A stretch of DNA of 64,000 nucleotides from Bathynomus jamesi (GCA_023014485.1 JAJOZX010000087.1:947001-1011000); one strand, 5' to 3'. Counted from the stretch's first letter, positions 10,440-22,729 are shown. A program made the numbers and translations. Notes: generated by a model not told the origin, from the sequence alone.

Positions 10440-13400
10440 TTAAAATATTACAGTACAACGTAGATGGCCTCGCAAACAAAATCATGCAGCTTAAGGAATT
10501 CGTACACAAACAAAACATTCACATAGCACTTACACAAGAAACAAAACTACAACGCACACACAAAACACCACCATCCTGACTTCACGGCGATCCGTCAAGA
10601 TCGTACTGTGGGTTACGGGGGTGGACTCATCACTTACATACGTAAAAGCATTAGCTACAGTGATGCCACCCAAAACATTACAAACACAATCAAGCAGATA
10701 ACACGATAGAAATACAGGCAGTTAACATTAAAACAAGCTCAAAACACAACCACATACTCATCAACATTTACGCCCACCAGATAGTTCACCTCAGGTGCTA
10801 GCCAATTACAATCCACTGTTACACAATCTGGCCTCTCTCACTAATGTCATATTAGGAGGAGACTTCAACGCTAATGACACTAGTTGGTACCTGCAAAAAC
10901 AAAGCAACACCGGAGGCGCTAACATAGCCACACAAATAAACAGCCTCTTCATTCTTAACAGTACAGAACATACACACATACCACATCAAGCAGGATACTC
11001 AAACTCCTCCCCAGACATAACGTTCTGTTCCCCCTCACTAGCAACACATACACGCTGGAGAACAGAAAAACACCTGTCATCAGACCACCTGCCCATCATC
11101 ATTACAACACGTTCTAGACTGCCCCAAAAGCCTTAGGTACACTTACAGAAATTACAAGAAAGCTGATTGGGAACAGTTCAAAATACAGACTGAGGAACAA
11201 TTCACCACATTAAATAGCACACCCCATCACAAACCCCAATACAACACTCAAGACATTTAATCAATCATCAATAATGCAAACAAATACATACCCGAGGGCA
11301 ACATTAGGAAATACAACCCAAAATTACACTAGAGAAATAGCCCACTTCATAAGGCAACGTAACAAACCTCAAACATAACACACAAACACCACAAACAGAA
11401 GCCATAAAACAGCAGATACAACACTCACACAGAAATAATACAAACTTAAAGAAAAACAAACAGAAACATTTAGGGAATTCATAACAACACTAAACCACTC
11501 CGCAGATACATTCAGGCTATACAAGACTATAAACAGCATTACCCACTCTAACAGTGGCATTCACAACTCACACGTGGCTATCTGTCGCTGCCAAAATAAT
11601 ATCCCAACATATACACAACAATCTAATTCTAGTTAATCACTACGCAAAGATAAGTCACTTAAACAGAGACAACAACCAGAAACACGCAGACAGACAACAG
11701 CCAGACAAAAGAAGACCTACAGACTCGACACGACCATTACACCCTTCAATACAGACCAGACCACCAAGATCATCAAAAACATCAAGAATTCGAAGGCTAA
11801 TGAACCAGACAACATATCTAACATACACCTTAAACACTTGGGCCCAGAGGGAATACTAGCTCTCACAAATATCAGCACATATCCATACCAACATTGTATT
11901 ATTCCTGACATATGGAAACAAGGTAAAATTATTACACTACTCAAAGCAAACAAAAATCCAACAAAACCAGCTTCCTATAGACCCATTACTTTACTATGCA
12001 CACCTTCCAAAGTAACAGAAAGACTAATCTTACAAATTCACCAACCCCACATACCCTATCGCCTACTCAACATGGATTCAGACCTCACCACTCACCACGA
12101 CATTACTCACTAACCTCACGCAGGACATCTTGGAGGCATCAACTCCAGACGACCAGCTCAACGTACACTATTAGCAACAATAGACATTAGTAAAGCATTT
12201 GATGCTATCCCACGCTTCCTTCTCATAAACAAAATACTCAACACAAACATGCACAATAGCACTAAAAGGTGGCTGAGCAACTATGTTTCAGGAAGATATT
12301 CACGTGTCACATTTAGTGGCAAGTCATCCAAAACAAGCTTTTTCTGAACGGGGTTCCTCAAGGCTCTGTTCTCTCACCAACACTGTTCAACTTATACATG
12401 CATTACATTCGAACACCCTACATAACAAGCTTACCTTATCATCATATGCAGATGACATCACTCTAACATCCACCCACAACAACATCGACACCGCTACAAA
12501 TAACCTACAACCATACATAAACAGTATACAAGACTGGCTCACACACAATAGACTCAAAGTTGCGCCCACAAAATCACCCATCACCTTGCTTACAAGTAAA
12601 CAAAAGAACAGCAGAAAACTCCACAGCTTACAATAACAACACAAACATTCCACACACTCACAGGGCAAAAATACTTGGGGTCACTAAACACATCATTATC
12701 TTTTGCAAACCACATTCAGGACATTAAAAACAAATGTACGTGCAAGACTTAACACGATTAGGGTATTTACAGGCACAACTTTGTACACAGCAGGAAACAA
12801 CATCACTCAATACAAACAATATATTCGCTCAGTATGAACTATACTAGCCCATGCTGGGCACCCATTATCTCAAACACACATAAACACCTTTACAGACAAT
12901 ACAAAATAGCGCACCTTCGTATCATTACAGGATGCACTCAAACAAAACCGATAGAACACCTGCACACAGAAACAAAAATATACTGAAAGTTAGGGAACAT
13001 TTAAACATGGTGGAACACAGTTCATGGCAGCAGCGACAACTAACCCACAACACCCTTGCCACTACATGTACAATCATGCACCGACACCTCGCACCATTAA
13101 GGTAACACCAGAGAGCATTATAACCAAATACTCCATTCCATACCACGCCCCACAGACATCACACAGTACAGAAAACACATACACACACACACCTAACCCA
13201 CAAAGCACTGACACGACTCGGTCCGAATGCGGTCCTAGGTGCGAAGCCGCCACCCATTAACAGGTCAGAGATCAGCCTGAGCAGATCGGATCGAGTTAAC
13301 TTAGCACGATTCCGATGTGGACATCACCCCAACTTACGACATATAAACACAGACTAGACAACTCCATAGACGACACCTGCCACCTGTGCCAGGACACACC

Positions 13401-13560
13401 ACAAACAATTGAACACATTATGACAGACTGTACCGCTCTAGCACAACAACGAACACAACACAACATCACTAGTGCGCTGAACCTCTGGTCCACTCCGGAG
13501 AGGGCGATCGGTTACCTGCGTGCCGCCGGCTTGCTCGATCAGGGTGGGCTGATCGGCTAA
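10440..13560 (+). pseudogene. LINE A endonuclease/reverse transcriptase remnant, copy 1
   Basis: Endonuclease motifs are ILQYNVDGLANKI, ALTQETKL, VILGGDFNANDTSW, SSPDITF and SSDHLPI. RT motifs are PASYRPITLLCTPSKVTERL, AFDAIPRFLL and LSSYADDITLTSTH (catalytic YADD). The C-terminal knuckle is DTCHLCQDTPQTIEHIMTDC near 13380. The copy needs many frame changes, for example near 10580, 10760, 11130, 12115 and 12640, so it encodes no complete protein. Confidence 0.85.
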
Positions 13561-13992
13561 ACAACAACAACAACTTTCGCAGATTTTATATGCCAAACTT
13601 AGAAAATAAAATAACGAAAGAAAACAACTTCTTCAACCGAAAACTGTATATGAGATATGTCGACGATACCTTGACACTATTTAAAAACAATAACCACATT
13701 CCTTTATTTATTCGAAGACTTCATGATCTAAGTAAATTAAAAGTCACATTTGAACCTGCCTTGAATAATACACTCTCTTTTCTCGACATTAATATATTCA
13801 TTTGTCAAAATGGATGTTTAACGACTGGTGTACATGTTAAACCAACAGACAAAGGAACGTATTTAAATTATAATTCACACTCACCAGAAAAATATAAACT
13901 ATCAATAATTAAAACACTCTTGCACAGAGCTTTCAATATATGCTCAAGTTGGCAACTATTTAATCAAAAAATTGAGAGAATAAAGCAAAATC

Positions 13993-14204
13993 GGTGCTGG
14001 TTAAGTGTGCGGTCTACCTACGATTCGGCGGTCTACCTTTTAATTATAGCTTCTTATCTTGTTTACTAATTGTTTGTTTACATCCCATTGTCAATCGCCC
14101 TTGACGATTGGTTAGGTTTAGTCATGATATTTTCGTTAGTTTTAACGAAAATATCATGATTAAACCTAATCAATCGTAGGTAGACCGCACACTTAACCAG
14201 CACC
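13993..14204. mobile_element. 212-bp hAT-like MITE in PLE copy 2
   Basis: Terminal inverted repeats start GGTGCTGGTTAAGTGTGCGG, at least 30 bp long, and a second internal hairpin lies around TTTCGTTAGTTTTAACGAAA. The 8-bp duplication GCAAAATC flanks it at 13985-13992 and 14205-14212. Removing the MITE and one duplication restores the continuous PLE reading IERIKQN-LINSDF. No coding capacity. An 8-bp duplication fits hAT, with P-type as an alternative. Confidence 0.85.
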
Positions 14205-14888
14205 GCAAAATCTAATAAACAGTGATTTTCCGCTATTTTTAATCGATAATATCATAAACTGAACTCTAACAAATTTATATAACAAAAATAAGGAAAATGG
14301 TGAAAATAAAAATAAAAATACAGGTATAAAATTTTACTTCGAAACAAGAAACCTAACAAGACTAAAACATGAAGAAAAATGTCTAAACAATATATTAAAG
14401 AGGCACATAAAACCAATGGATAAAGAAAAACCATCAATGTTAACCTATACTATAAAAACGAAAAGTTATCAAGTCATTTTTCGACACGTAACAAAACCCC
14501 TGATAAGAAACATCATGTGGTGTACCAATTTATATGTCCTGTAGTTGACTGTACGTCGACTTACATTGGTTACACCACAAACCACATTAAAGAGAGAGCA
14601 TACCACATAAATATCGTCCAAGTAAAATTAACGAACATTACAGAGTAGATCATAAAATATTAAATGTAAAACATATCTCACGAAACTTTCAGATCTTATA
14701 CTCATCACATAACGTACGAAAACTACAAAATTGCCGAAGCTTTTACATTAAAATGAAAAATCCGAAAATTAATATAAAATTTAATGAACTTTCGAATTTT
14801 CTTAAATTAATTTGAAATTGTATCGAGCTTACAATCAAGAAATATACTGTATATATAACCCATTTTCCTTTAAAATTATGTATAAAGC

Positions 14889-14924
14889 TCTGAAGATGTT
14901 CAAAGTATATGAACGAAAGGCGTC
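14889..14924 (+). ncRNA. Hammerhead-ribozyme-like core at the PLE copy 2 3' end
   Basis: The core is CTGAAGA, then stem II GTTC/GAAC around AAAGTATAT, then GAAA and GGCGTC. This is the conserved CUGANGA...GAAA arrangement. PLEs are known to carry hammerhead ribozymes with short helices in this location. Self-cleavage by this copy is not shown. Confidence 0.6.
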
Positions 14925-14943
14925 AGCAGAAGAAAGAATGAAG

Positions 14944-17900
14944 ACAGTTGTTGTTGTTTAGCCGATCAGCCCACCCTGATCGAGCAAGCCGGCGGCACGC
15001 AGGTAACTGATCGCCCTCTTCGGAGTGAACTAGAGGTTAACGCATTAGTGATGTTGTGTTGTGTTCGTTGTTGTGCTAGAGTGGTACAGTCTGTCGTAAT
15101 GTGTTCAATTGTTTGTAGTGTGTCCTGGCACAGGTGGCAGGTGTCGTCTGTGGAGTTATCTAGTCTGTTTTTATATGTCTCTAAGTTGGGGTAATGTCCA
15201 CATCGGAATCGTGCTAAGTTAACTCGATCCGATCTGCTCAGGCTGATCTCTGACATGTTAATGGGTGGCGGCTTCGCACCTAGGACCGCGTTCGGACCGA
15301 GTCGTGTCAGTGCTTTGTGGGTTAGGTGTGTGTGTGTATGTGTTTTCTGTACTGTGTGATGTCTGTGGGGCGTGGTATGGAATGGAGTATTTGGTTATAA
15401 TGTCTCTGGTGTTATCTTAAAGGTGCGAAGTGTCGGTGCATGATTGAACATGTAGTGGCAAGGGTGTTGTGGGTTAGTTGTCGCTGCTGCCATGAACTGT
15501 GTTCCCCTCATGTCTAAATGTTCCCTAACTTTCAGTATTTTTGTTTCTGTGTGTAGGTGTTCTATTGGTGTTGTTTGAGTGCATCCTGTAATGATACGAA
15601 GTGCGTTGTTTTGTATTGTCTGTAAGTTGTTTATGTGTGTGTTTGAGATAATGGGTGGCCAGCATGGGCTAGCATAGTCCATAACTGTGCGAATATATTG
15701 TTTGTATATGAGTGATGTTGTTTCCTGCTGGTGTCAAAGTTTGTCCCTGTTAGTGCCCTAAGCGTGTTAAGTCTTGACGTACATTTGTTTTTAATGGCCT
15801 GAATGTGGTTTGCAAAAGTTAATGATGTGTTGTATGTGACCCCAAGTATTTTGGTCTTGTGAGTGTGTGGAATGTTGGTGTTGTTTAGTGTAAGCTGTGG
15901 AGTTATCTGCTGTTCTTTAGTGTTGCTTGTGAGGAAGGTGACGGTTGAATTTGTGGGCGCTACTTTGAGTCTATTGTGTTTGAGCCAGTCTTGTATACTG
16001 TTTATGTATGTTTGTAGGTTATTTGTAGCGGTGTCGATGTTGTTGTGGGTGGATGTTAGAGTGATGTCATCTGCATATGATGATAAAGTAAGCTTGTTAT
16101 GTATGGGTGTTGGAATGTCATGCATGTATAAATTGAGCAGTGCTGGTGAGAGAACAGAGCCTTGAGGAACCCCGTTCGGAAAAAGCTTGTTTTTGATGAC
16201 TTGCCATTAAATGTAACAAGTCAGTATCTTCCTGAAAGAGAGTTGCTCCGCCACCTTTTGGTGTTATTGTGCATGTTTGTGTTGAGTATTTTGTTTATGA
16301 GAGGGAAGCGTGGAATAGCATCAAATGCCTTACTAATGTCTATTGTTGCTAATAGTGTACGTTGAGCTGGTCGTCTGGAGTTGATGCCATCCATGATGTC
16401 CTGCGTGAAGTTAGTGAGTAATGTCGTGGTTGAGTGGTGAGGTCTGAATCCATGCTGAGTAAGCGATAGTGGTATGTGTGGGTTGGTGATTTATAAGATT
16501 AGTCTTTCTGTTACTTTGGAAGGTGTGCATAGTAAAGTAATGGGTCTATAGGAAGTTGGTTCTGTTGGATTTTTGTTTGGTTTGAGTAGTGTAATAATTT
16601 TATCTTGTTTCCATATGTCAGGAATAATACAATGTTGGTATGAATATGTGCTGATATTTGTGAGAGCTAGTATTCCCTGTGGGCCCAAGTGTTCAAGGTG
16701 TATGTTAGTAATGTTGTCTGGTTCAGTAGCCTTCGAATTCTTAATGTTTTTGATGATTTTGGTGGTCTGGTTTGTATTAACGGGTGTAATGGTCGTGCCG
16801 AGTCCGTAGGTTTTCTTGTGTCTGGCTGTTTGTCTGTCTGCGTGTTTCTGGTTGTTGTCTCTGTTTAAGTGACTTATCTTTGCGTAGGGATTAACTAAAA
16901 CGTTAGGTTGTTGTGTATATGTTGGGATATTATTTTGGCTGCGACAGGTGTGAATGCCGCTGTTAGAGTGGGTAATGCTGTTCATAGTCTTTTGTAACCT
17001 GGATGTATCTGTGGAGTGATTTAGTGTTGTTATGAATTCCCTAATGTTTCTCCTTGTTTTTCTTTAAGTTTCTTGTTTATTTCTGTGTTGAGCTGTTGTA
17101 TCTGCTGTTTTATGACTTCTGTTTGTGGTGTTTGTGTGTTATGTTTGAGGTTGTTACGTTGCCTTATGAGGTAGAATATTTCTCTAGTGTAATTTGGGTT
17201 GTATTTCCTAATGTTGCCCTCGGGTATGTATTTGTTTGCATTATTGATGATCTGATTAAATGTCTTTAGTGTTGTACTGATGTTTATGATGGGTGTGCTG
17301 TTTAATGTGGTGAATTTTTCCTCATTCTGTATTTTGAACTGTTCCCAATCAGCTTTCTTGTAATTTCTGTAAGTGTGCCTAAGGCTTTTGGGGCAGAGTG
17401 TAGGACGTGTTGTAATGATGATGGGCAGGTGGTCTGATGACAGTTGTTTTTCTGTTCTCCAGTCTATATGTGTTGCTAGTGAGGGGGAACAGAACGTTAT
17501 GTCTGGGAGGAGTTTGAGTGTCCTCCTTGATGTGGTATGTGTGTATGTTCTTCTGTACTGTTAGGAATGAAGAGGCTGTTTAGTTGTGTGGCTATGTTGG
17601 CGTCTCTAGTGTTGCTTTGGTTATGCAGGTACCAACTAGTGTCTTTAGCGTTGAAGTCTCCTCCTAAGATGACATTAGTGAGAGAGGCCAGATTGTGTAA
17701 CAGTGGATTGTAATTGGCTGGCACCTGAGGTGAACTATCTGGTGGGATGTAAATGTTGATGAGTGTGGTTGTGTGTTTTGCGCTTGTTTTAATGTTAACT
17801 GCCTGTATTTCTATCGTGTTATCTGCTTGGATTGTGTTTGTAATGTTTTGGGTGGCATCAGTGTAGCTAATGCTTTTACGTATGTAAGTGATGAGTCCAC

Positions 17901-18640
17901 CCTCGTGACCCACAGTACGATCTTGACGGATCGCCGTGAAGTCATGGATGGTTGATATTTTGTGTGTGCGTTTTAGTTTTGTTTCTTGTAAGTGCTATGT
18001 GAATGTTTTGTTTGTGTACGAATTCCCTAAGCTGCATGATTTTGTTTGTGAGGCCATCTCCATTGTACTGTAATATTTTAATATTATACTTCTGTATGTG
18101 TCTCATGGTGCTATTGTGTCTATGTCTTTGTGTATGGTGACATGTATAAGTTGTAGTGTGTCCTGGATTAGTCTTATTGTCGCCGGATGGTAAGAGTAGT
18201 CCTGGGAGCACGCAATTGCTCCCCGTAAATGAAAAAGTAGCACGCTGAGAATAGGTCCGGCCCCGGGAGCCGATCGGCACTCTGACCGTGGCACGCAACA
18301 GGCCGTCGATTGCCAGTCTGGCCAACCGTAGACAGCCCGCTGCACGGAGATTTAAGGAAGTTTGGCCACCAGCGTGTTGATGTTTCGGTTTGACGTCGCC
18401 TCTTCTTCGCATTGACGTGTCCAGCGCTGGAGGATACAGCCACTGTTAGAAGCTTCCTCGTCAGCTGCTAACACTTTTTTCACGTTGCTCTAGCTAACTG
18501 TTCAGAGGTTTTTTATAAACAAATCTCAGTGTTCTGCTCAAAACAGCTCTTTCTAATTTTAAAATTGATTATATTCAAGGAAGGAAGATGTTGACTTCTA
18601 TTTTGCGGCAACAGTTGATGCCATTTATGTTACTTTATTG
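14944..18640 (-). mobile_element. LINE A copy 2, full length and inverted
   Basis: Minus-strand copy with its 5' end near 18640 and its ACA-rich 3' tail at about 14944-14960. Recognisable parts are the 5' ORF with 2A-like motif LLLPSGDNKTNPGH (about 18412-17942), endonuclease with VILGGDFNAKDTSW (17913-17497), RT with TSYRPITLLCTPSKVTERL (16985-16491) and LSSYADDITLTSTH (about 16100), and the knuckle DTCHLCQDTLQTIEHITTDC (15256-14966). All parts are split by frameshifts. It faces copy 1 across PLE copy 2, so the PLE is enclosed by converging LINE copies. Confidence 0.85.
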
Positions 18641-18774
18641 ACTAGTGAAAATGATTAGGCTGTTCAAGTTATAAACGTATTCTTAGCTTCCTGCAAATTC
18701 TTATCTAGAGTTGTTATTAAGAAACTCATACTGAAAATAAAAAACTATTCAGAATATTGGAAATTAAATGTAAA

Positions 18775-18777
<3 letters not shown>

Positions 18778-18823
<46 letters not shown>
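18778..18823. repeat. (ATT)n microsatellite
   Basis: About 15 ATT units directly before the hairpin element; the mirror tract is at 19274-19309. Confidence 0.95.
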
Positions 18824-18824
<1 letters not shown>

Positions 18825-19272
18825 GCAAAAATACCGGCCCTTCTGCCGGGATGTTTTTTAGCGGGTTAGAGTTTAACATTTACAATTAGTTCACGAATCA
18901 CTTAAATTTTAAATGCGGCATCACAGATTTTACTTGAAGCCCACGAAGCAGTTAAATTTCAAATACAACTTGTCACATTTTTTTTTACCTATCATGGCTT
19001 CCGATGCGTAGCTAAAAATTTTGATGGCTACGTTCTTTTCTAAATTTATTCACCAACTTCATTTTCTTCATGCCACGAAAGTATATGAAACTCTGTAGAA
19101 GCGTGTTGGGGCTTCGTTTATTTTAAGAGAACTTTAGAAATTTAACTGCTTCGTGGGCTTCAAGTAAAATCTGTGATGCTGCATTTAAAATTTAAGTGAT
19201 TCGTGAGCTAATTGTAAATGTTAAACCCTAACTCGCTAAAAAACATCCCCGTAGTAGGGCCGGTATTTTTGC

Positions 19273-19273
<1 letters not shown>
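18824..19273. repeat. 450-bp hairpin element between ATT tracts
   Basis: The ends are inverted: GCAAAAATACCGGCCCTTCT and its counterpart at 19250-19273. The arms are about 140 bp (for example CACGAAGCAGTTAAATTT versus AAATTTAACTGCTTCGTG). No coding capacity was seen. It may be a foldback-type nonautonomous element. Confidence 0.7.
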
Positions 19274-19308
<35 letters not shown>

Positions 19309-19429
19309 GGGATTTACATTTAATTTCCAATATTCTGAATAGTTTTTTATTTTCAGTATGAGTTTCTTAATAATAACTCTAGATAAGAATTTGCAGGATG
19401 CTAAAACGTTTATAACTTGAAGAGCCTAA

Positions 19430-20168
19430 TCATTTTCATTAATCAATAAAGTAACATAAATGGCATCAACTGTTGCCGCAAAATAGAAGTCAACATCTTC
19501 CTTCCTTGAATAATCAATTTTAAAATTAGAAAGAGCTGTTTTGAGCAGAAAACTGAGATTTGTTTATAAAAAACCTATGAACAGTTAGCTAGAGCAACGT
19601 GAAAAAAGTGTTAGCAGCTGACGAAGAAGCTTCTAACAGTGGCTGTATCCTCCAGCGCTGGACACGTCAATGCGAAGAAGAGGCGACGTCAAACCGAAAC
19701 ATCAACGCGCTGGTGGCCGCCAATCTTCCTTAAGTCTCCGTGTAGCGGGCTGTCTACGGTTGGCCGGACTGGGAGTCGACGGCCTGTTGCGTGCCACGGT
19801 CAGAGTGCCGATCGGCTTCCGGGGCCGGACCTATTCTCAGCATGCTATTTTTTCATTTACGGGGAGCACTTGCGTGCTCCCCGGACTACTCTTACTCTCC
19901 GGCGACATTAAGACTAATCCATGCCCCAATCAACTTACACATGTCACCATACACAAAGACATAGACACAATAGGACCATGAGACACAAACAGAAGTATAA
20001 TACATATTAAAATATTACAGTACAATGGAGATGGCCTCACAAACAAAATCATGCAGCTTAGGGAATTCGTACACAAACAAAACATTCACATATCACTTAT
20101 ACAAGAAACAAAACTAAAACGCGCACACAAAATACCAACCATCCCTGACTTCACGGCGATCCGTCAAA
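19430..20168 (+). mobile_element. LINE A copy 3, 5' part only
   Basis: Right arm of the large inverted repeat. The frame from 19670 reads MRRRGDVKPKHQRAGG and RATVRVPIGFRGR, then LLLLSGDIKTNPCP at 19886-19927, the closest of the three to a 2A consensus at its last residue. The endonuclease start (MQLREFVHKQNIHISL) follows in another frame and is cut at 20168. Confidence 0.8.
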
Positions 20169-20804
20169 ATCTTGAAATTTAAGGGCTTCGTGTTTTAGCA
20201 TATAAATATTTTTGGGGGATAATTTGTAATTTGGGATAACTTTTCTTGGGACACCCGATCTAAAAGAAAAAAGTTGCTGAAAACACTCCGGGTATCCCAC
20301 AGGGTGTTGTTACCAAGTTTCATGGAGATCGGTCCAGCTGTTTGGACCTGAAAAGGAGACAGACCGACGAACAGACGGACAGACGGACGTGCGGTAAATT
20401 ATGGTATGAATAAATGATGATGAGATATTTATTACTTGCCATTTTCACTTCTCTTATGTAATAAATAAACTGAATCTAGCTAATTTTGCCTAAAAGGTTT
20501 CTGTGCATGCCTCCAGAGGCATATTCAAAATAGAATACTGTGAATATTTAAATTGTACACAAAAACATTGAAAACTATTTCAGAACTCTATGTAACTTGT
20601 ATTCTTTTTGGTTAATAAAGATTTTTGTTTATTTCTGTGTGTTGGAAAATGACAAACGAGTTCATTCAACCGATTTCCAGAAAACGTTTTGATCTACAGT
20701 AAAATCATTCTCTACAATTATGGTCTCTTCGTTGTTTTCCATTATACAAACTATTAAAAATGTTCATCCAATTTTCAGCAGTTTTCCATTCCAGATATAC
20801 ATAT

Positions 20805-20812
<8 letters not shown>
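20169..20812. other. Non-coding stretch with a retroposon-like tail
   Basis: About 20300-20410 reads CCAAGTTTCATGGAGATCGG followed by GACAGACCGACGAACAGACG-type repeats and an AT-rich run with ATGATG. This layout is common in 3' ends of invertebrate LINE/SINE copies, but I cannot name the family. The rest shows nothing recognisable. Confidence 0.35.

Positions 20813-20875
<63 letters not shown>
20813..20875. repeat. (CT)n-(AT)n microsatellite
   Basis: CT repeats followed directly by AT repeats; the mariner at 20876 is inserted at its right edge. Confidence 0.95.
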
Positions 20876-20878
<3 letters not shown>

Positions 20879-22261
20879 GGTGAGGCAGAAGTAACCGGGC
20901 AGTCAATAAGCACTTATTCCAAAGTAAATGTTTATTGAAATTTAGTCACAAATTAAGAAATTACAATGTACATGATACTAGAACAATATAAAGCATGATT
21001 AGAGCAAGTGTTCGAAATGCTGACCACGTTCTTCAATGCATTTAGAAAATCTGTCTACCACAGAATAGCACACACTTCGACACAAATCTTCGTTGATTTC
21101 TGCGCAAGAATTCACAATTCTCGTAGTGAGCTGCTGAATGGTCCTTGGTTTTTCAGCATGGACTGAATTCTTCAGCACACCCCAAAGAAAAAGTCTGGAG
21201 GTGTAAGGTCAGGAGATCGAGGAGGATAATCTATGGGACCACGGCGTCCAACCCATCTCTGAGGGAAGTGCTCATCGAGCCAATCGCGCGCAGCGTGGCT
21301 GTAATGGGGTGGTGCTCCGTCTTGTTGGAACCACATCTCACGAATGTGTGGCCAGGTTGCCACTTTTGGAAGGAAATTATTGTTGAGCATCGCCACGTAG
21401 TTGGCGCCTGTCACAGTTTTTTCAAAAAAGAACGGACCGACCAGACCAGAAGCACAGATCCCAATCCAAACCGTGACACCGATGGTGTTGACTTCCTTCT
21501 CGAGGATTAGATGAGGATTTTCACTTGCCCAGTAGACAGAATTATGTCGGTTGACGTGGCCATTTAATTTAAAAGATGCTTCATCACTCCAGATGATCTT
21601 TTCAGGAAAGGTGGCGTCCATTGCACAGAGTTGTCGAAAGATCTCACAAAACTCCACGCGACGGTCATGATCATCTTCGTTCAGTGCATGGAGCAAGTGT
21701 GGACGATATGGCCTCAAGTGGGCATCGTGTAGCATTCTTATAATTGATCTTTGTGAGATGCCAAGTTCTTGCTCAGCTCGTCTGGTGGACTTCCGTGGAC
21801 TACGAGCGAAAGCAACTTCAACAATCTGCTTGTTTTCGTCGGTACAGACAGACCTTGGTCGTCCTGGTCTTGGAAGATCTTCACATGAACCTGTTGATTC
21901 AAAGCGTTGAATGAGGCTGGCTACCGTGTCTCTTTTTATTATGAACGATCAAATCTCTCTTTAAATCGGCGGCATGTCTCGCTCTTGTTGTCCGTTCGGT
22001 AAAATTTTTTTACAATGAAGACACGTTCTTCCATTGTAAAGCGTTGGTTGCTCGCCTTTGCCATAATTGGGGATTTCAAAATTGACCGAAATAAGATGTG
22101 TTCACAACCACCAGCTGCGACAAACTGAATTAAACGGTTAGCCTAGCTAGGCTACCCGTTTAGCCTAGGCTATCGGGTGTTACGTAATCGATGCAATTAT
22201 CGCTAGAAACTTCCAAAGCTGAAACATCAAAAAGCTGCCCGGTTACTTCTGCCTCACCCTG
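20876..22261 (-). mobile_element. Tc1/mariner-type element 1 (DD41D), TA target
   Basis: The ends are CAGGGTGAGGCAGAAGTAAC and its perfect inverted partner, continuing to CGGGCAG (27 bp). Both sides are TA. Length 1386 bp. It carries one frameshifted minus-strand transposase. Confidence 0.95.
20999..22064 (-). pseudogene. Mariner-type transposase, DD41D, frameshifted
   Basis: The ATG at 22064 opens an N-terminal helix-turn-helix part (ASNQRFTMEERVFIVKKFYR, CRRFKERF). The frame breaks near 21950 and the middle carries WSDEASFKLNGHVNRH (first Asp), WFQQDGAPPHYSHAARDW (second Asp) and RSPDLTPPDFFFG (third Asp). By count there are 41 residues between the second and third Asp. A further one-base loss near 21190 precedes the C terminus ending at 20999 (RFSKCIEERGQHFEHLL). 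Catalytic residues are present, but two frameshifts make this copy inactive. Confidence 0.9.
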
Positions 22262-22344
22262 TATATATATAACCTTTAGCTTCCACCCAAATTGTTTATT
22301 CTGACGAAGGTCAAGCTTTTCACTCTACCTTAGACCTACAGTTT

Positions 22345-22412
22345 AACATGGAATCCGAACCACGCCCCACCAGCAGCCCAGCGTCTTAACCACTAGGCCA
22401 CCCAGGGTACCC
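22345..22412 (-). other. tRNA-like sequence (SINE head or tRNA relic)
   Basis: The minus strand reads TGGCCTAGTGGTTAAGACGC (box A-like) followed by GTGGTTCGGATTCC (box B-like), at tRNA-like spacing. The stems do not close fully. Confidence 0.5.
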
Positions 22413-22471
22413 ATCTATATACCAACCACTTTCTTTATTGTGTGGAAGGATGAACAGCTGGGTTTTGCTGC

Positions 22472-22554
22472 GCGCCGGTTGCCGTCACCGGGTTTCGAAC
22501 CTGGGACCGATGGATTCGTAGTCAGCGACGCTAACCACTACACCACCGAGGCGC
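22472..22554 (-). other. tRNA-like sequence (SINE head or tRNA relic)
   Basis: The minus strand reads GGTGGTGTAGTGGTTAGCGT (box A) and CCCAGGTTCGAAACCCGG (box B with T-arm). The acceptor ends pair only partly, so a tRNA-derived SINE or relic is more likely than a functional tRNA. Confidence 0.55.
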
Positions 22555-22557
22555 AAT

Positions 22558-22642
22558 ATATATATATATATATATATATATCCTTCAACCTCTCAAAGGT
22601 GGGATGATTCCTCATTTCACGAAGGTCAAGCTTGTCGGTCTT

Positions 22643-22729
<87 letters not shown>
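22558..22729. repeat. (AT)n and (CT)n-(AT)n microsatellites
   Basis: A short AT tract at 22558-22580, then CT repeats from about 22650 passing into AT repeats up to the mariner end at 22730. Confidence 0.95.

Larger units (their letters stand above)
9850..13573 (+). mobile_element. LINE A copy 1, near full length (Jockey-like non-LTR retrotransposon)
   Basis: The 5' part from about 9850 matches the other LINE A copies (inverted at 18640, direct at 19430). In order: 5' region with a 2A-like motif, APE-type endonuclease, reverse transcriptase and a C-terminal Cys/His knuckle, ending in CTGATCGGCTAAACAACAACA, an ACA-rich tail. It abuts PLE sequence at 13574. Many frameshifts make it inactive. 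The clade call (Jockey-like) is from the general look of the RT and C terminus. Confidence 0.85.
13574..14930 (+). pseudogene. PLE copy 2: RT 3' half plus GIY-YIG endonuclease domain
   Basis: It begins in the FADF block and continues YMRYVDDTLTLFKNNNH (catalytic YVDD), FEPALNNTLSFLDINIF and RIKQN; the reading resumes after the MITE at 14204 with LINSDFPLFLIDNIIN. The GIY-YIG domain follows near 14520 (VYQFICPVVDCTSTYIGYTT) and the C terminus near 14750 (NPKINIKFNELSNFLKL). Stops and shifts occur after the MITE. The 5' side is cut off by LINE A copy 1. Confidence 0.85.
17924..20168. repeat. 2.2-kb inverted repeat of LINE A 5' ends around a hairpin element
   Basis: The left arm (17924 to about 18965) and right arm (about 19130-20168) are close inverted copies holding the LINE A 5' region, an ATT/AAT microsatellite and a TTTTTAGCGGGTT...AACTCGCTAAAAAA border. 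The unpaired centre is about 165 bp. The right arm ends abruptly in the endonuclease at CGGCGATCCGTCAA. Such a structure could come from an inverted duplication or a template-switching insertion. Confidence 0.85.

Noticed and set aside
15863..16165. Cys/Val-rich frames antisense to LINE A reverse transcriptase (also at 12387, 28890, 40602)
   Set aside because: They are the reverse complement of the YADD-region RT, repeated wherever LINE A occurs.
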